Shown piece by piece: positions 11,449 through 25,300 of a DNA stretch of 64,000 bases. Each line of letters begins with the position of its first letter. The first letter of the stretch is position 1. The DNA is from Epiperipatus broadwayi. Taxonomy: Eukaryota > Onychophora > Udeonychophora > Euonychophora > Peripatidae. The stretch spans positions 2,623,478 through 2,687,477 of the forward strand of contig JAQFVV010006231.1 of assembly GCA_028023455.1 (NCBI GenBank), in the 5' to 3' direction. The position numbers and the translations under genes are program-made. Below the pieces are notes generated by a model. It was not told the DNA's origin, made no database searches, and saw nothing but the letters and a program-made list of their open reading frames with translations.

Positions 11449-12677
11449 TCATGGTGGTACCCCATTTCTTTGGTGATGATACCATGGTGGTGAATCATAG
11501 TTGCTGTATTTTTGATGAGGCATTTTTCTTTTATACTTGATGGCTCCTATTCTAGGCCAATCATTTCTTCTATATGGAGGTTTGTTTGGAAGCTTGGACA
11601 CTACTTCTTTGATTGCTGATGCACCACAGCTATCATATGCTGTTAATAGTTCAGCAACCTGCTCAATAGATTGACAATCAGTCCCAATAAGCATTCTTTC
11701 TACATAACTCTGGAAGTTATGGCAGATCAATCTGATAATCTGGAGTCAGATAGGGGGTCAGATGTCAAGGCTCTTAACCTGGCAATCTGTCTTCTAAAGA
11801 AGGGTGTATAAGCATCTCCAGGTGGAATTTCTCCTGGGACACCTTGTATTTAATCCCTCCTGATAATCATCACTCCAGTAACAGCTTATTAGTGCTGTTT
11901 TAAAATCCTCAAAATTTGTAGGTTGGGTGAACAGTGAGTCCCACCATGATTGCACTGCACCTTGGAGATGTCTACATGCTATTGCTAGTTTTGCCTCTTC
12001 TGTTAAGGCATTAATATTGAAATACCCCTCCAGATTTTTTATATATTCTATTGGTGCTTCATTACAGCTCCCTGAAAAAGTTCTGATTTTTAGGAATTGA
12101 TTTACAATTCCAGATATCTGGTTGGTTATAGGGACTTCATGACTAATTAATTTTTTTCTTGTATTGTTTTGGTGATTGTTTTTGTTTTTTCTTGTACTGG
12201 ACATACATTGCTATTTTTTATTTCCTTCTATTTCACCTGTGTGGTCAATCTATTCACCTTCTCCTGGATGGAGTCTTGGATTTTTGTCATTCTTATACAC
12301 ATAGTTTTACACATTGTTTCACACAACTGTGTCATCTTAACTTTTTGCTCAATTAGTGAGCCTTTTACTTCATCAATCACTTCCTTTTTAACTTTTAATA
12401 TCCTATCAGTCATTTCTTTCATTATTTGATCAACTTTAATTTTGGCTTTCAGTTGCTTCTCTGATATGCTTTTCTATTCTTTAATTAGCTTCTACTATCT
12501 GTTTTTGTCTTCCTCTCTTTGATCAACCCTTCTTCTATTTTCTTCTTCTCTTTGTTCATTCCTTCTATTTTCTTCTCTTTGTCTCTTATTTTCATCTTTT
12601 TCTTCCTCTCTTTTTATTTCCATTAGCTGGGCTGACATGTATGTCTCCTCACTTGTCTTCTTGTTTCTGTTCTTCAC
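11449..12677 (-). pseudogene. Retrotransposon gag, broken by stops and a frameshift
   Basis: Read from 12677 downward, the first part (12677-12228, one frame with stops) is a Lys/Glu/Arg-rich coiled-coil-like segment. The second part (12204-11449, another frame) is a gag capsid relic. It holds the classic retrotrans_gag pattern: FLKIRTFSGSCNEAPIEYI, then LEGYFNI, KLAIACRHLQGAVQSWWDSL, FEDFKTALISCYWSDD. After an interruption near 11793-11731 it continues with the helical C-terminal part of the capsid (SYVERMLIG, IEQVAELLTAYD) and a basic tail. No CCHC knuckle is visible before the stop at 11449. The order fits Gypsy-type gag. With in-frame stops and at least one shift it is not translatable as one protein. 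Confidence 0.8.
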
Positions 12678-13111
12678 TAAGAAGATTTAATTCATTTCTG
12701 TGTTCATCATCTTGTTTCTTTTTGCTCTGGTCATCATCTAATTTTTAATTTGTACTTTGTTTTTTTTGTAAGCTTCTCTCTCTATCCACACCATGATTTA
12801 ACTCCATCTTCTTTAACATGCCTGTTTTATTCTTTATCTACCATGCCATTCATTTTTCATGTTCTCTTTTTTAATTTTACTCTTTTTGAATAAATCACAT
12901 AACTGCATCCAATGCACTGTTCACATCCCAGAATCATGTTTTGCTTATGCCTTTTCCATTTCTTCTTTTGTATTTACTACTTATTTCTAGCTCTTCTATG
13001 CCTATGGATAGGCTAGCTAGATCAGGTCTCACAATAGGGTGACAAATGTAACCAGACCGCCATACAACCACTTTATTATCTCGATTGTAAACTATTTCCT
13101 GGTGAGCATAT

Positions 13112-15467
13112 TGTAGGAAGAAACCATCAATTGGCTTTTCTCAATACAGATGTCACCCCCCTACAACAATATCTCCTGCTCATCAGAGGATGTCACACCA
13201 TAGAAACTGAAAACACCTAGAAATTTCTGTGTTTGGTTTCCCAAACAGTGCTACTAGAGTTCCATGTCACTACAACCTGACTTACCAAGGTCTAGTTATG
13301 CCGGACATAGCTCAGGAGGCATGAAATTTATGTGAAGAAGTGCAATGAATGCCAAATGATGCAACATGAACAACTGGATTGGTTTTCTATAACAATAAAT
13401 TTATTTCAACATTTGTTAAGATCATTAGTTCTTCATAGTTATTTTGGACAATAATTCCACAAAGTTTATCATTAGTTCATTTTTTATATAGTCCATCTTT
13501 AGGATCCATTTTCTGGTATGCGCATATTTTCTAGGGTTCCATTGATCAGTTGCTTCTTATTGGTGATGTATTTATCTGCGATGTCCTTTAATTTTTTTAG
13601 TTGTGATTCAACATTATTTCTTGATCCATGTACAGCTGTATTTTACTGACAAGCATGTGCAATTCCTTTTGCTATTGATGTGTATTATTTTCTTAAGCAC
13701 TTCTAATCCTTCCCAGTATAATCGTGCTTTGTACATAACATTTATTATTCTACCAGCTAGAGACATATTTCAATTATATAATGTTTATATTTCATTCTGA
13801 TTGATATATGAGCCATATATAATTTACACTAGTGCATACATATTTTGTTTACGTAATTTTTTATGATTTATTCCATTAAAGACATTTTTATTATAAACAT
13901 TTAAGTATTTGGGATTTATTCTGATATAGACATAACATGTGTCTAAATATAAGTATTCATGAGTTATTCCAATAAATCTGTATATTGTATACAAACATAT
14001 AGGTATTTATGAGTTATTAAAATACAAACATATCTTGCAGATCAGATGTAAGTATTTGTTCTTCATTTTACTTCAGATGTATATGCATATAAAAGATAGT
14101 CATTTATGATTTATTTCAAGAAAAATGTATGTTGATTATAAACATATAAGTATTAATTCTTTATCCTCACAGACGTATTTGGTATATAAAATGTATAGCA
14201 TTTAGGATTTATCCTAACAAAAATGTATTTGCATATAATTATTGATGGTTTATTTCAAGAAAAATGGTATTTTGATTATAAACATATAAGTATTAATTAT
14301 TTATCCACACAGACATATTTGGTATATAAATGTATAGCATTTAGGATTTATCCGAACAAAAACGTATCTGCATATAATCATTTATGATTTATTTCAAGAA
14401 AAATGTGTCTTGATTATAGACCTTTAAGTATTTATGATTTATCCTAAGCAAAATGTATTTTCACATAAAAATATAATCATTTATGATTTATCTTAAGAAA
14501 GACATGTTTTATTATAAACATATATAAGTATTTAATATTTCATAAACTTGTTACCTTCATTTTTATCCAGTGTGTTCACCCACCACAGGTTACTATTGCA
14601 TTTCAAAAAGGGGTTGGTTTATTTAAGCTGAATGTCATTATTTAATTTCCAATGGTATCCATCCAGGTATGCTTGGAGATTTATGGTGATGGACAGAGAG
14701 AAAGCTATTACTGACTTAGCCTGACAACTTTATGATTTCCATATTAATATTTTTTTTCAACATCCAACAACTGTAGGGTTGTTGGTTTAACACCTAGTAA
14801 AAAAAATTAGGTTTCTCAGCTGGGATAAGCAGTGTGGTTGTAAATATATTATTCCAAAGGTGACTCTGCACTAAAATCTATTCGCAACTGAACAAGCTAA
14901 GCAACACTTAGATAAAAACCTAGAACTTTTTTAACTTTTGTGAACTTCAGACTATTTATACCCTGATCAATTATCTGGGTTAATTCAGCAGGACTCCCAC
15001 TGTATCTGATTTGTCACATAGCTTTGATTTAAGCCTGAGTGCTTTTCTCTTTTTGATGATTGGATCATTAGTTTTAGCAAAACAGATAAATAATTATGTA
15101 GATTAAGCCATGTTTTTCAATTTGATAAGTTTGCCTCAAGCGATTATTACACTTTGTACAACAACATTTCAAAAATTAAAAATATAATATTTTAATAAAT
15201 GACAGCTTTAAATACTTAGAGAAGTATTTATTTCATGATTTAAAAATTATAAAAATCAATAATGAAGATATCTTTTTTCTCAATTCTTTTAACTCTTGAT
15301 TATTATAAAAAATAATGATTTTCTTTTAAATTTAAACATTTTGCTTTGGTTTCTTTCATATATGTTTGTTTTCCTTCAATCAATCATTCTAGGTGGATGG
15401 GAAAATTTAATCTTAATATATATATATATATGTGTGTGTGTATGTGTGAAACAGAGTGTCTGTTTCA
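13112..15467 (-). repeat. LTR (5' LTR by gag orientation)
   Basis: This is the right copy of the 2.3-kb LTR, beginning TGTAGGAAG and ending TCTGTTTCA at 15467. It lacks the SINE found in the left copy and has an expanded TA/TG microsatellite just before its right end (about 15416-15447). The small open frames at 13603 and 15296 are fragments within this LTR with no coding evidence. Confidence 0.9.
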
Positions 15468-18400
15468 GTATACTTATATGCTATACATTATATATATATA
15501 TAACCAGTGTTTTTATCATACCTGGAAATCTATAGAAAAAAATAGACAAAAAGCATTGGAGTCAACTTTCTTGTAGATTTATTGAGATATTATACTTTCA
15601 CAAAAATCTGAAGATATCAGGATAATTGAAATGCAGTGATTTCAAAATAATTAGCCAAGCTTTGATGTTTTCTTCATTGTTATTGCAATTCCATGTGCTT
15701 TGTGAAATTACATTGAGAAAATTTTTAGAATAGCTACTTTAACTTTTTCTGAAATTTATTAATTGTGTAATAATTATTAAAAATCAAAAATATATGTGAT
15801 TACACAATTATTTTATATGTATATTGTAATGATAATATTTGTACATTCACACAACAAAATCCATAGTCCTGGAAAATTATACCAAGGCTGATCTAGACGA
15901 TGGGTTGAGATCTTGAATTTGATCGCACCTCAGCTCCTTCACCAACACTCCATAACTTATTACACTATGAATAACATATTAGTTTGCATGCCAGCAGTAG
16001 CAAAGGGTGGAGCAAGAGCCTCAGGGAATCAACAAAATTACTAATACTTCAAATAAACACAAATCTATGGCTGGCTAGCTAATGCATATAATAATTGCTA
16101 ATACTATATTAAAATAAACTCAACTAAGATTTGGGATGGATTATGAATGAAACTCATGCAGTGGTTATAGTTTAATATATTTTAATTAATAAATACAAAT
16201 CAAATAAACAAGAGTGCATTGGAGAACACATGCAGGTGTAAACAATGATGAGCAATTTTCAGAACATAATTTCATCTGATGCACTATATTAAAAAAGCAT
16301 TTCAAGTTTTAAAAATCTATGGTTTCTAATTAATCATGCATTAATTTTCCTATACCATACCTATTAGGTTTGTGATTATTAAGTCAGTGCAAGAATGTTT
16401 ATTTATTACTTAACATTTAATCAAAGATTATTTACAATGAGCTGCAAACGGTTTCTTATGCAGATTATATATATAAATCAGATCACAATTTCAGATCAAT
16501 GCTGAAATATTACATTATGGAGTGATGAACTGGAGCTTTATAGTATAACTTTAGATACTATGGCATACATATATATATATATATATTAATAGAGAGGTGC
16601 ATGTCTCAAATGTGTAGTTAATCAGGGGATTCAATACCAAGTACTTGGTTCCTGTGGACTGGAAAACTCACTGCAAATAAAATACATGAATGTTTAGTTC
16701 AAGTGATCATGGCAACTTATATAACAATCTGGACCCTCGTGTTCCAGTTCTAAAATAGGATAATGGGGAGGCCTTTAAAATCTAAGCCCATTTATAAGAG
16801 AAAGCTGTCTGAACTAAGAGTAATGGGGTGGCTCTCATTCCAAGGTCCATTCTAATAAAATCTTACAGCAAGACATATGTATGCATGTATGTGCTTCCTA
16901 AAGGCACTTTGATCACACTAAATATAATATTACTTAATAACTTAAAGTACACAAAATTCTGCAGTTTTGTTCCATTAAACTACAATATGCCAGTTCATAA
17001 TTAGAATTCTTAGAACATGCTAAAAGAGAATACTTAAAAGTAATCTAATTTTATTAGTAAATCTGCATACCTTATAATATAGTTTAAAGGGAGGTCAAAG
17101 CATATCTGGGGCTTAAGTAATACATATAATATGCTTTAAAACTCATTCTTGCATTGATTAACTAATTACTTTATTACTTGCAAATCTAATGATAATAACA
17201 ATAATAATAAGCTAAGTGTAATAGATTAATGAATATATTTAGGTTTTCAGAACAGAGATTTGGTATGTGTGTTAAAGAGCAGCATTATTTAACATGGAGA
17301 GAGAGAGAGCATCTAATCATTTCTTTCCCTCAACTATTCATAAAATCAATCTCTGTTCTGAACTGGGCATAGCATCATTATAAAACAACATATAAAACAA
17401 CAAATAAGAAGGCATGACTGCAGATTAAAAAATAGAATAATAACCAAATAAGTTATTATTAACAGTATTTACATTTTTAGAAAGAATAGGCAAGTTTACA
17501 GATATTAATTTTTAAAAATAAATTTAAATCATATTTTACAGTTTAAATCAGTTTTTAGTTTATGAAAACATTATTGCAATTTAGATTGTGCATGATTACT
17601 TTTAGCTAGCTTAGAGTTTTAGAGACTCATTGTTAAAGTCATTAGGGTTATTTTTAAAGAGCTCTGGAAAATTGTTACCACATCTTCTTTGTTGAGGCTC
17701 CTGTAGTTGATCACAATCCAATCATCTTCGGCTGGGCTTGTGTGATGTCTTCTTAGCAGACTGTGGGGCTTGAACTCTGACTTGAGCATTGACCATTCTC
17801 ATGAAGGGAAAGATAGTAGTGGATCTACTCAAAAGTTTTCATGGTAAAAATTTTAATGAGTCAAGCCCATTAGCAAAACTTGAATCTATTTATACTAGAA
17901 AAATCTGTTAATTTGAGCATCCTGTTTACCAGAGTTTATAAAGTTTCACCAGTAATTAAAAATACATAAAAAATAAAACCTTTGGATATTTCTTTGGCTA
18001 AACAATAATGGGCAACAGGTCACTCCTTGTTCTCTGTTTTTATTTTTAAAGACATTAAAATTTTTGCTACAAGTTTGATTAATTACTTGCAGATGGTTTT
18101 TTAAGAATTACAAATTTTTATAATGGATAACCCATTTTTAAAAGGAGTTTAAGTTCATAAACATTTTAATATATATGTGTGTGTGGCTACCCAGGAATAA
18201 AAATTTTTATAAGAAAGAAAGCCTTTTAATAAAGAATTTTAAACTAAAAATAATGCATATTTAAATTAATTTAAAAAAGTTGTAATGCTTTTAAATCTAT
18301 TGCATTACGGTTTCTTTCACATATGTATATGTAGGTAATTACACACATATAATTTTATCATTTTATTAAATCATAAATTTATAAATGCATAGGCATTATA

Positions 18401-20806
18401 CATATACAAACATTATTATGGGTTTGAGATATGCACATCTATACAAATACAAGCACATACATGTAAATATACATCTTTACAATAAAATTAAATTATTAGA
18501 TGCTTATATACATGAGCTGGGGTGGGTTTGAAATAGGGAAAAATATACTACTATGGAATATAGTAGGTGAAACAGGATGATGGCTAAATAATACTGTTTC
18601 AATATACTTTATTTTTAAAAATAAAAGATAATAATTGCTAGCATAATGTTAACAAAGTAAATTCCAGAGTTCTTATAAATACATCTTTTCAAACTGATTG
18701 CTAACACTTTGTATCTATCATTTGTTAGAATATAATGCAATATTGTAAAAATTATTTTTAAAAAATTGATATTTTAAAGCATAAATTTAAAGATTTATTA
18801 GATATTGATTTTTATTCATTCACATTTTATGCACAAATTGCGATTAGAAAAGTGTCATTGATTTTACAAAATCAATCAACTCCTCTTGATTATTGAATGA
18901 TGAAACCATTTATTTTTAAAATATTTTTTCAATATTGCAAAGTTCTAATGTAATCTAGAGTTAATTTCATTTATAAATGCTAATTTCTACCATATCAAGT
19001 CCAATTTATTATATTCTGATATATGAAAATGATTTAATACCAATATCAAATACTGAAAGCATATAAAACACTCACTAGTAAGAATAATTAAATCTGTTAC
19101 CATGGAGAATGACAGCTAGCATCATTTAATTGAAATAATATTAAATCTCACAAACATCATTGTTTATACTTATCATCCTAATAAGTTAGAAGTAGTCAGA
19201 AGAAGAAATTATTTTCTGTATGCTATAGCAGTTGGATGATGACCCAATGTGAAATAGTTAATTAAATTCAATGTATACAGTGCTAAGGATTACATTGGTT
19301 CTTAAATATTATTTTATATTAAATGATGATATTTGAGTTTATCATATATTTACAATGACTTTAAAACTCACAAAGATATTAAAATGAATACTTTCAGATT
19401 CTACTCTGTATATATTAGTTAAGATTGTAAATACATTTTTAAAATGTTGAGTCTAAAAATATTACTGTCTCTAATTGTCATCTTATAAGTACTTAGAAAG
19501 TTGCCAAAAGAGAGTGTTTTTATATGTTGTGGCAGTTTGGATGAGTGTGTACTGAAAGATTTCATTATCTCATAAATATTTATATATCATTCATTTACAT
19601 ATTTTGAATTTCTTTTTTTGTCATTATTCATAAGCCACAGCTGTAAATAGGTAGATTAAATTCATTCAAACTCAAAACATTATATACAATAGTTCAATAT
19701 CATAGCATTACATTAATTAAATGTATAGAGAGACAAAAAAAATGATAATACATCAGCTTTGATATGAAGTGATAAGGGCTTCTGCTAATCTCTAATATAT
19801 GTTACTATTCAATATTTGTCTGACCTGATAGTTTTATGATAATGCAATATTTGAGCAAATGCTGTTGATCACCTCTGGAATTCTTGGTGATGAAAGGTCT
19901 ACAACATGATATTTAGTGATATCTTTGGGCTTTTCACCACCCAGTTAGGTGCTTCATCAAAGAGACATTATTTTAATGATATCTTAAAAGTCATAATATC
20001 AATCTAGGCATTAACATGTTGACAATTTTTAAAAAACAAAGTCTACTGGAAAATAATCAAAGAACTACCATTCAAAAAAAATGTCATCCATATATCACTA
20101 AGCTAACATTATGCCAGTAATTTATAAAATGAGTAATCAATTACCTATATGATAAAATCCATGAAAGGTTTCTAGTAAAAAAAAAGTATCATATCATTTA
20201 TTAATCTAATTTAATATAGCTATGCAACCATTTTGCTTCACTCAGCAATTATTTGCACTCTATATCAAAGTGAGGTATAAAAACCTGGAACTCTTTTCTA
20301 CTAATTGTATTTTCATGAAAGAGAAATATATTATTATCACTTCTGCTCATTGATTTTTCACTTGAATCTTGATAAAAGTAAAGCTGAAATCTACATGTTG
20401 ATAGATGTTGCTATATATTGATCCTGGTTCTATTCTGCAATCATAGATGCCAAACATGCCCAGTTTATTGTTACATCACAGTGCATACTGTTTTAATTCA
20501 TTCATTGAACTAATTGTCTGTACATAAATCTGTTTTTCATTCATGGATATATTATAGTAATTCTAAATTCTCTGATTATTTGCTATATTTAACATGAAGC
20601 ATGGCATTCTGGGTTATCTCTTTTGCTTTTATATCTTTTATAAACTGTTTATAATTAGTTGTCAGTTGAATGATTCTCAAATTTTATCTATAGCTTCATT
20701 TCTACTGATTAATATGCTGCCATCTCACATCTTTTTAGATAAGCGAATTTCTTTGTAAATAATATATATCACATGATCTCTATTTCTTATGCTTGCTCTT
20801 AACTGT

Positions 20807-20977
20807 TATTAAAACAGTCAAAACTCTCAATATGTATTGCCACTCAGTGCAAGCCAGAGTAATCAATGGATGCCAGAAGGCTTGTGCATAAAATCCCCAT
20901 CTAGTGCCTATTATTGCCACTTAGTGCAAGCCAGAGTAATCATTGGATGCATATAGAGAGTTTTGCTTGTTTTAATA
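20807..20977. mobile_element. MITE-like element with about 28-bp terminal inverted repeats
   Basis: The left end (ATTAAAACAGTCAAAACTCT) and the complement of the right end (ATTAAAACAAGCAAAACTCT) match with few differences, giving terminal inverted repeats of about 28 bp on a 171-bp element. Inside, a 35-bp unit (GCCACTCAGTGCAAGCC...) occurs twice, at 20839-20873 and 20916-20950, with two mismatches. Related single ends with AACTCTCCATACAGTAA occur near 45475-45545 and 53725-53790, so this is a dispersed family. There is no coding capacity. Confidence 0.65.
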
Positions 20978-21695
20978 TATATATCTTAATGCTACAAATA
21001 TATTTAATTAATACTAATTAATCTTTAGTGACATATCAAAATATTTTCTATTGTGATATTTTTAACTAAACGAATTCCGTTTGTGAGCAGTCATGTGACC
21101 TTTCCTAGAAATAAAAAAAAGGATACAAGATGGCTTTATTAGTTATGCTGTTTCTAATACTAAATTGTATTAAGATTAATGAAAAATAAAGTTGTTTTAT
21201 ATATATCTTTATTAGATATATTATATAATATTTACCCTTTTTTTTTAAAATTGAAACATTCTTTTTGCATTACTTCATAAAAATATTAACAATTATGAAA
21301 ATTTAATCTTCATTTTAATTTTTTTTTTAAATATATATACATTGTTTCTAAAACTATTTACTTGCTAAATTCTTTTATAGAATGTTCGTAATATATATAT
21401 GCATAAAAACTGCAGTTAATAAAAATGTCTCGTGAAGAGACAAGCTGTACAAAATTAGCATCTGCCGATATTACTTTGGGAAGGGGGGGGGGGTAAAAAA
21501 AACAAGTTTGCCGAACTATGGAAAAATGCCAAAGCTAATAATGCAGTGAGTTTACAAAATGCCAATTTAACTTTTTGTAGTCATGATTACATAAAAAATA
21601 TTGAAGCGTAAATAGATGTCACTGAAATAATAGAAATAACTGAAACAATGGAAATAAATGAATAAAATAAAATATTCATAAACGTGATAAAGCAC

Positions 21696-22251
21696 ATTTG
21701 TTTTAACTGTGAATTAGTTAATTTATTTTTTTTAAAAAAAAAAAAAACATTAGAAAGTTTACTAAAAGGTATTTTGAATAAAAAAATAAAATCACTAATA
21801 AACAATATATAAGAAAAAGAATTGAAGAATTATATTAATAATTTTTATCAGCTATTCGTTAGACTAAAGATTATCCAATAATGAATATAATTGCATTGTA
21901 ATTTTTACTACCCCACTCTCGCACAAGAAAGTGATTGGTTTCTATTCAATTTTAACACCTTGTGGAAAGATGTATTTGTTTTAACTGTGAATTAGTTTAT
22001 TTATTTTTTTTAAAAAAAAAACATTAGAAAGTTTACTAAAAGGTATTTTGAATAAAAAAATAAAATCACTAATAAACAATATATAAGAAAAAGAATTGAA
22101 GAATTATATTAATAATTTTTATCAGTTATTCGTTAGACTAAAGATTATCCAATAATGAATATTTTTGCATTGTAATTTTTACTACCCCACTCTCGCACAA
22201 GGAAGTGATTGGTTTCTATTCAATTTTAACACCTTGTGGAAAGATGTAATG
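21696..22251. repeat. Tandem duplication, two copies of a 278-bp unit
   Basis: The unit at 21696-21973 is repeated at 21974-22251 with only a handful of differences, including a length change in a T/A homopolymer. Both copies carry CCCCACTCTCGCACAAG and end CTTGTGGAAAGATGTA. The near-identity points to a recent local duplication, or less likely to an assembly artefact. The minus-strand open frame 21587-21805 crosses the first copy and is not supported. Confidence 0.9.
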
Positions 22252-22286
22252 ATAAACATAGGACCAAAGACGTGAAAAAGATCTAT

Positions 22287-22333
22287 GATCCCTAAGATCT
22301 CATTTTATGCTGAACCAGTACTTATCAGTTGAT
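22287..22333 (-). ncRNA. Hammerhead ribozyme-like motif, copy E (degenerate)
   Basis: On the minus strand: ATCAA, CTGATAA (G8 changed to A), a 15-nt stem II hairpin with the same GGTTCAGCAT as the other copies, AAAA in place of GAAA, then TGAGATC with a 2-bp stem III and an AUC cut site, then TTAGGGATC. Two core substitutions make activity unlikely. It shares downstream flank (ATCTTTTTCAC, then a TATGTTT run) with the copy at 29611, so both belong to one repeat family. Confidence 0.5.
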
Positions 22334-25300
22334 TCAGACAACATGTTCTTATTGTTCGTATATATAGATAGCAAATTACTACAACTTATTTGATAAGTAT
22401 CAAATGTGCTGCCCTCATAACTTTTAGTGTTGTAGTGAAAATTACAACAAAAAAATTTAAGTGTTTTATTTTTTTACACATGTTATCCAGTGGACACTGT
22501 TTAAAAGATAATAAAGATTATCAATATTAAGTTTCTGAGCCCTATCTGATTATAGAACTGTGCCCTTCCAGCAGTGAAGTGCACATGACATTGCAGGTGA
22601 TCACTGAAATGATTATATGAAGGCAGTACATGGGCAAAAGCCTACTAAGGATTTATTGGATTACATTTGTTATTCACTATAAGAATGAGTGATGCAGTGA
22701 ACTGCAGAACATGAGCTGTTAATTGAGAACTGATAATCAGAAGATAATCAAAAATTCACACTTATACAAAATTTATGTTTGTATTAATTTTTTTTTCTGT
22801 ACAAAATCACTTTATATCATACTTATTTACGTTTAATAAATTTATTGGGGGGGAGGGGGTTGTGTATTCGTGATAGTTTGTAAATGAAATTGTTAAATAA
22901 ACAATATTTACTAAAGACCAAAATTTAGTGCCTCTATTTATTCTGTATGTTTAATTTGAAAAAAAAAAAAATTAAGTTTCATTTGCCATTTAAAATAATT
23001 TTGATGCAAAACTATAAATCCACAGGTAAGTATCTGATATTTTTATCACAAGTTGGAATGATAATCTAACAATTTAAACATCATCATTTATCAAGACCTG
23101 CATGATAATAATTGTGAAAGAATCATTCACATGTCTCTAAATATTAAAATGCTGAAATAAATTATGTTATAGAGAATGGAAAGCAATGGTTTAGTAACAC
23201 CATTATCCTGCTAGTTGCCTTTGAAAAGACATACAACTCCATTTTGCTATTCAAGTTAAAAGTCTGAAATTTATAAAATCCTAAGGTTTTGAATGCAAAC
23301 CAGCTTGCTGAAGAAATTATATCATTTGACTTTGGGTCATGTTAATTATATATTTTAATAACCTCATTTTTGTTTTTTAACTATAGGTGCCTTTTTCCCC
23401 CTTGGCCTGTAATATTAATAAATACATCAGTTGCTTCTTTAATTTGCACAAAATGCAGTAAAAGAAGAGCAGCTTTTTATTGTAATACCATCTAGAATAA
23501 ATTTGCATTAGAATAAAGAGCTGTTTGTATTTTTTTGGAATATAATGTTAAAACATAACATTGATAAAATGGACATAAGTACTTTGCGGAAAATAATTTT
23601 TAATATTTTCTCATTAATGCATCTAAAAAATTTCAATAATAGAAGATAGCAGCTTAATTTCATAGGGTCTCCTTTTATTTGTTCTGCACTTTCAAAACTA
23701 ACTTGTAATGATCTTTCTATTTAATTAATCTAACTTTTTTTGAAAAACAAGTTTTTAAATATGAGCAGCTTTATCAAATTTAAACATTGAGTTCCTTATA
23801 AGCAAAAAGTCCTTTTCAATGTTCATGTTTGAAGAGTTTCTGCTAAGCAAAATTTGTACATTTCATGAATGTCTATTTTGGCATGTTTACCATGACTAAT
23901 CTTATATTTCTATTATATAAATGATCATTTCCTGAAGCATATTGCTTTAATAAGATTTTGTGGGACAGATCTCATCATATTTTTTTCTCTTTTTATGGTA
24001 GCACTTGTGTTTCTAAATACAATCATTTGTTGAGTGAAGTTTTTGTTACAAAACCAATTACAGAATACTTTAAGGACTTTCAATATTCTACACCTGTTGT
24101 CACCATTGCTTTCTCAATGTTTACAACTTTGCATACTTTTATTCTCACATATACTTACATGTAGAGAAAAAATAAAATTTTTGAATCAGATTTCTGTGCA
24201 TGCACTTAAAGAATAAAAATGTAATTGTGCAAACATTGTGTCATTGTCACATGCTGCAAAGAAATAGCTGATGTCATGTGAGACTCGTGATAAGTCAACT
24301 AATATTTTCTACATCATAAATACTAGCCTTTAATGGAACAATACCTTAATCTACAAGGAACCAGTAATAATCTTGTTCTAGATTCCATTTAATAATTATT
24401 CATAGTCTCTAGTCATTCCACTATCTGATAATTATGGCCTGACAATATCAATTCAGCATCTGACTTATTAAAAGTATTTTCATGTTTTTTTTTTTATTTG
24501 TATTGCTAACATTTTAATATTTTCAAAATTCATTTTATATTCTATTGTAATTAATGGTAAACTAATTATATTAAGTTGTATTATTTTTACAAAAACATTT
24601 TAATAATCTCTAAAGCCACATTCTAATTTTAGTACTCTGAAAAAAACTATTTTTGGATTCTTTGCCTTCCTGGGTGAATAGCTTTACCAAATCTAAAACG
24701 ATATGTAATAATTTAATAATACAGTTGTTACTTCTTCATTTTAAATCTTCCTTGTTTTTAACTTATTCACTGTCAATAATTATCCCACTTTTTTAAAAGA
24801 GTCAGTGACAACTTTGGCTGTATATGTAACATTTTTTTACAATTAAATTCTTGTCCTATATCATACATTGATAATTTTTATATTATTTATTACAAATATA
24901 AGCTTACAAATGAAAGACATTCCAAAATTTAATATTTGAACTTTGGAAAATAGAAAAATTAATCACTAAGCTGAATTCTTAATTATAACAATGGTGCTTG
25001 TCATTGTTGAATCTTAATCTCTAATCTCCTCTATTCAAAAAAATTGTAGAACAAAATATTTCTTATTTGATTCAATTTTTAAAATAGAAATGAATTTTAG
25101 TTGAGACATTATAAAAGAATTAAAGTATGTTTTAAAAGCAAAAAAAAAATTACACTTTCATTAAAATTTCACAAAAAACTTCTTCACTGGTGTTTATTAG
25201 AGCAATTGTTGTTAGCCAGTCTTTTTTTTATTATAAATACATTATTTCAATTTGTCTTTGTAAAAACAAACATTTTCAAATAAAATTTAAGTATAACAAA

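Larger units (their letters stand above)
8334..15467 (-). mobile_element. Non-autonomous Gypsy-like LTR retrotransposon, complete, with nested SINE
   Basis: Two long direct repeats (8334-10641 and 13112-15467) both begin TGTAGGAAG and end with the palindromic TGAAACAGA...TCTGTTTCA, giving TG...CA termini. The 4 bases GTAT occur directly before the left repeat (8330-8333) and directly after the right one (15468-15471), a target-site duplication of the size Gypsy/Ty3 elements make. The 2.47-kb interior carries a gag relic on the minus strand and a purine-rich GATGAAGGGTAA at the left LTR border, where a polypurine tract would sit for minus orientation. No protease, reverse transcriptase or integrase is present, so the element relied on another for mobility. 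No convincing TGG-type primer-binding site was seen beside the right LTR. The LTRs have many differences, so the insertion is not recent. Confidence 0.9.

Noticed and set aside
17660-17830. Minus-strand text DDWIVINYRSLNKEDV resembling a Gypsy reverse transcriptase start
   Set aside because: The surrounding frames lack the expected KKDG and later motifs; the match is too short to call.
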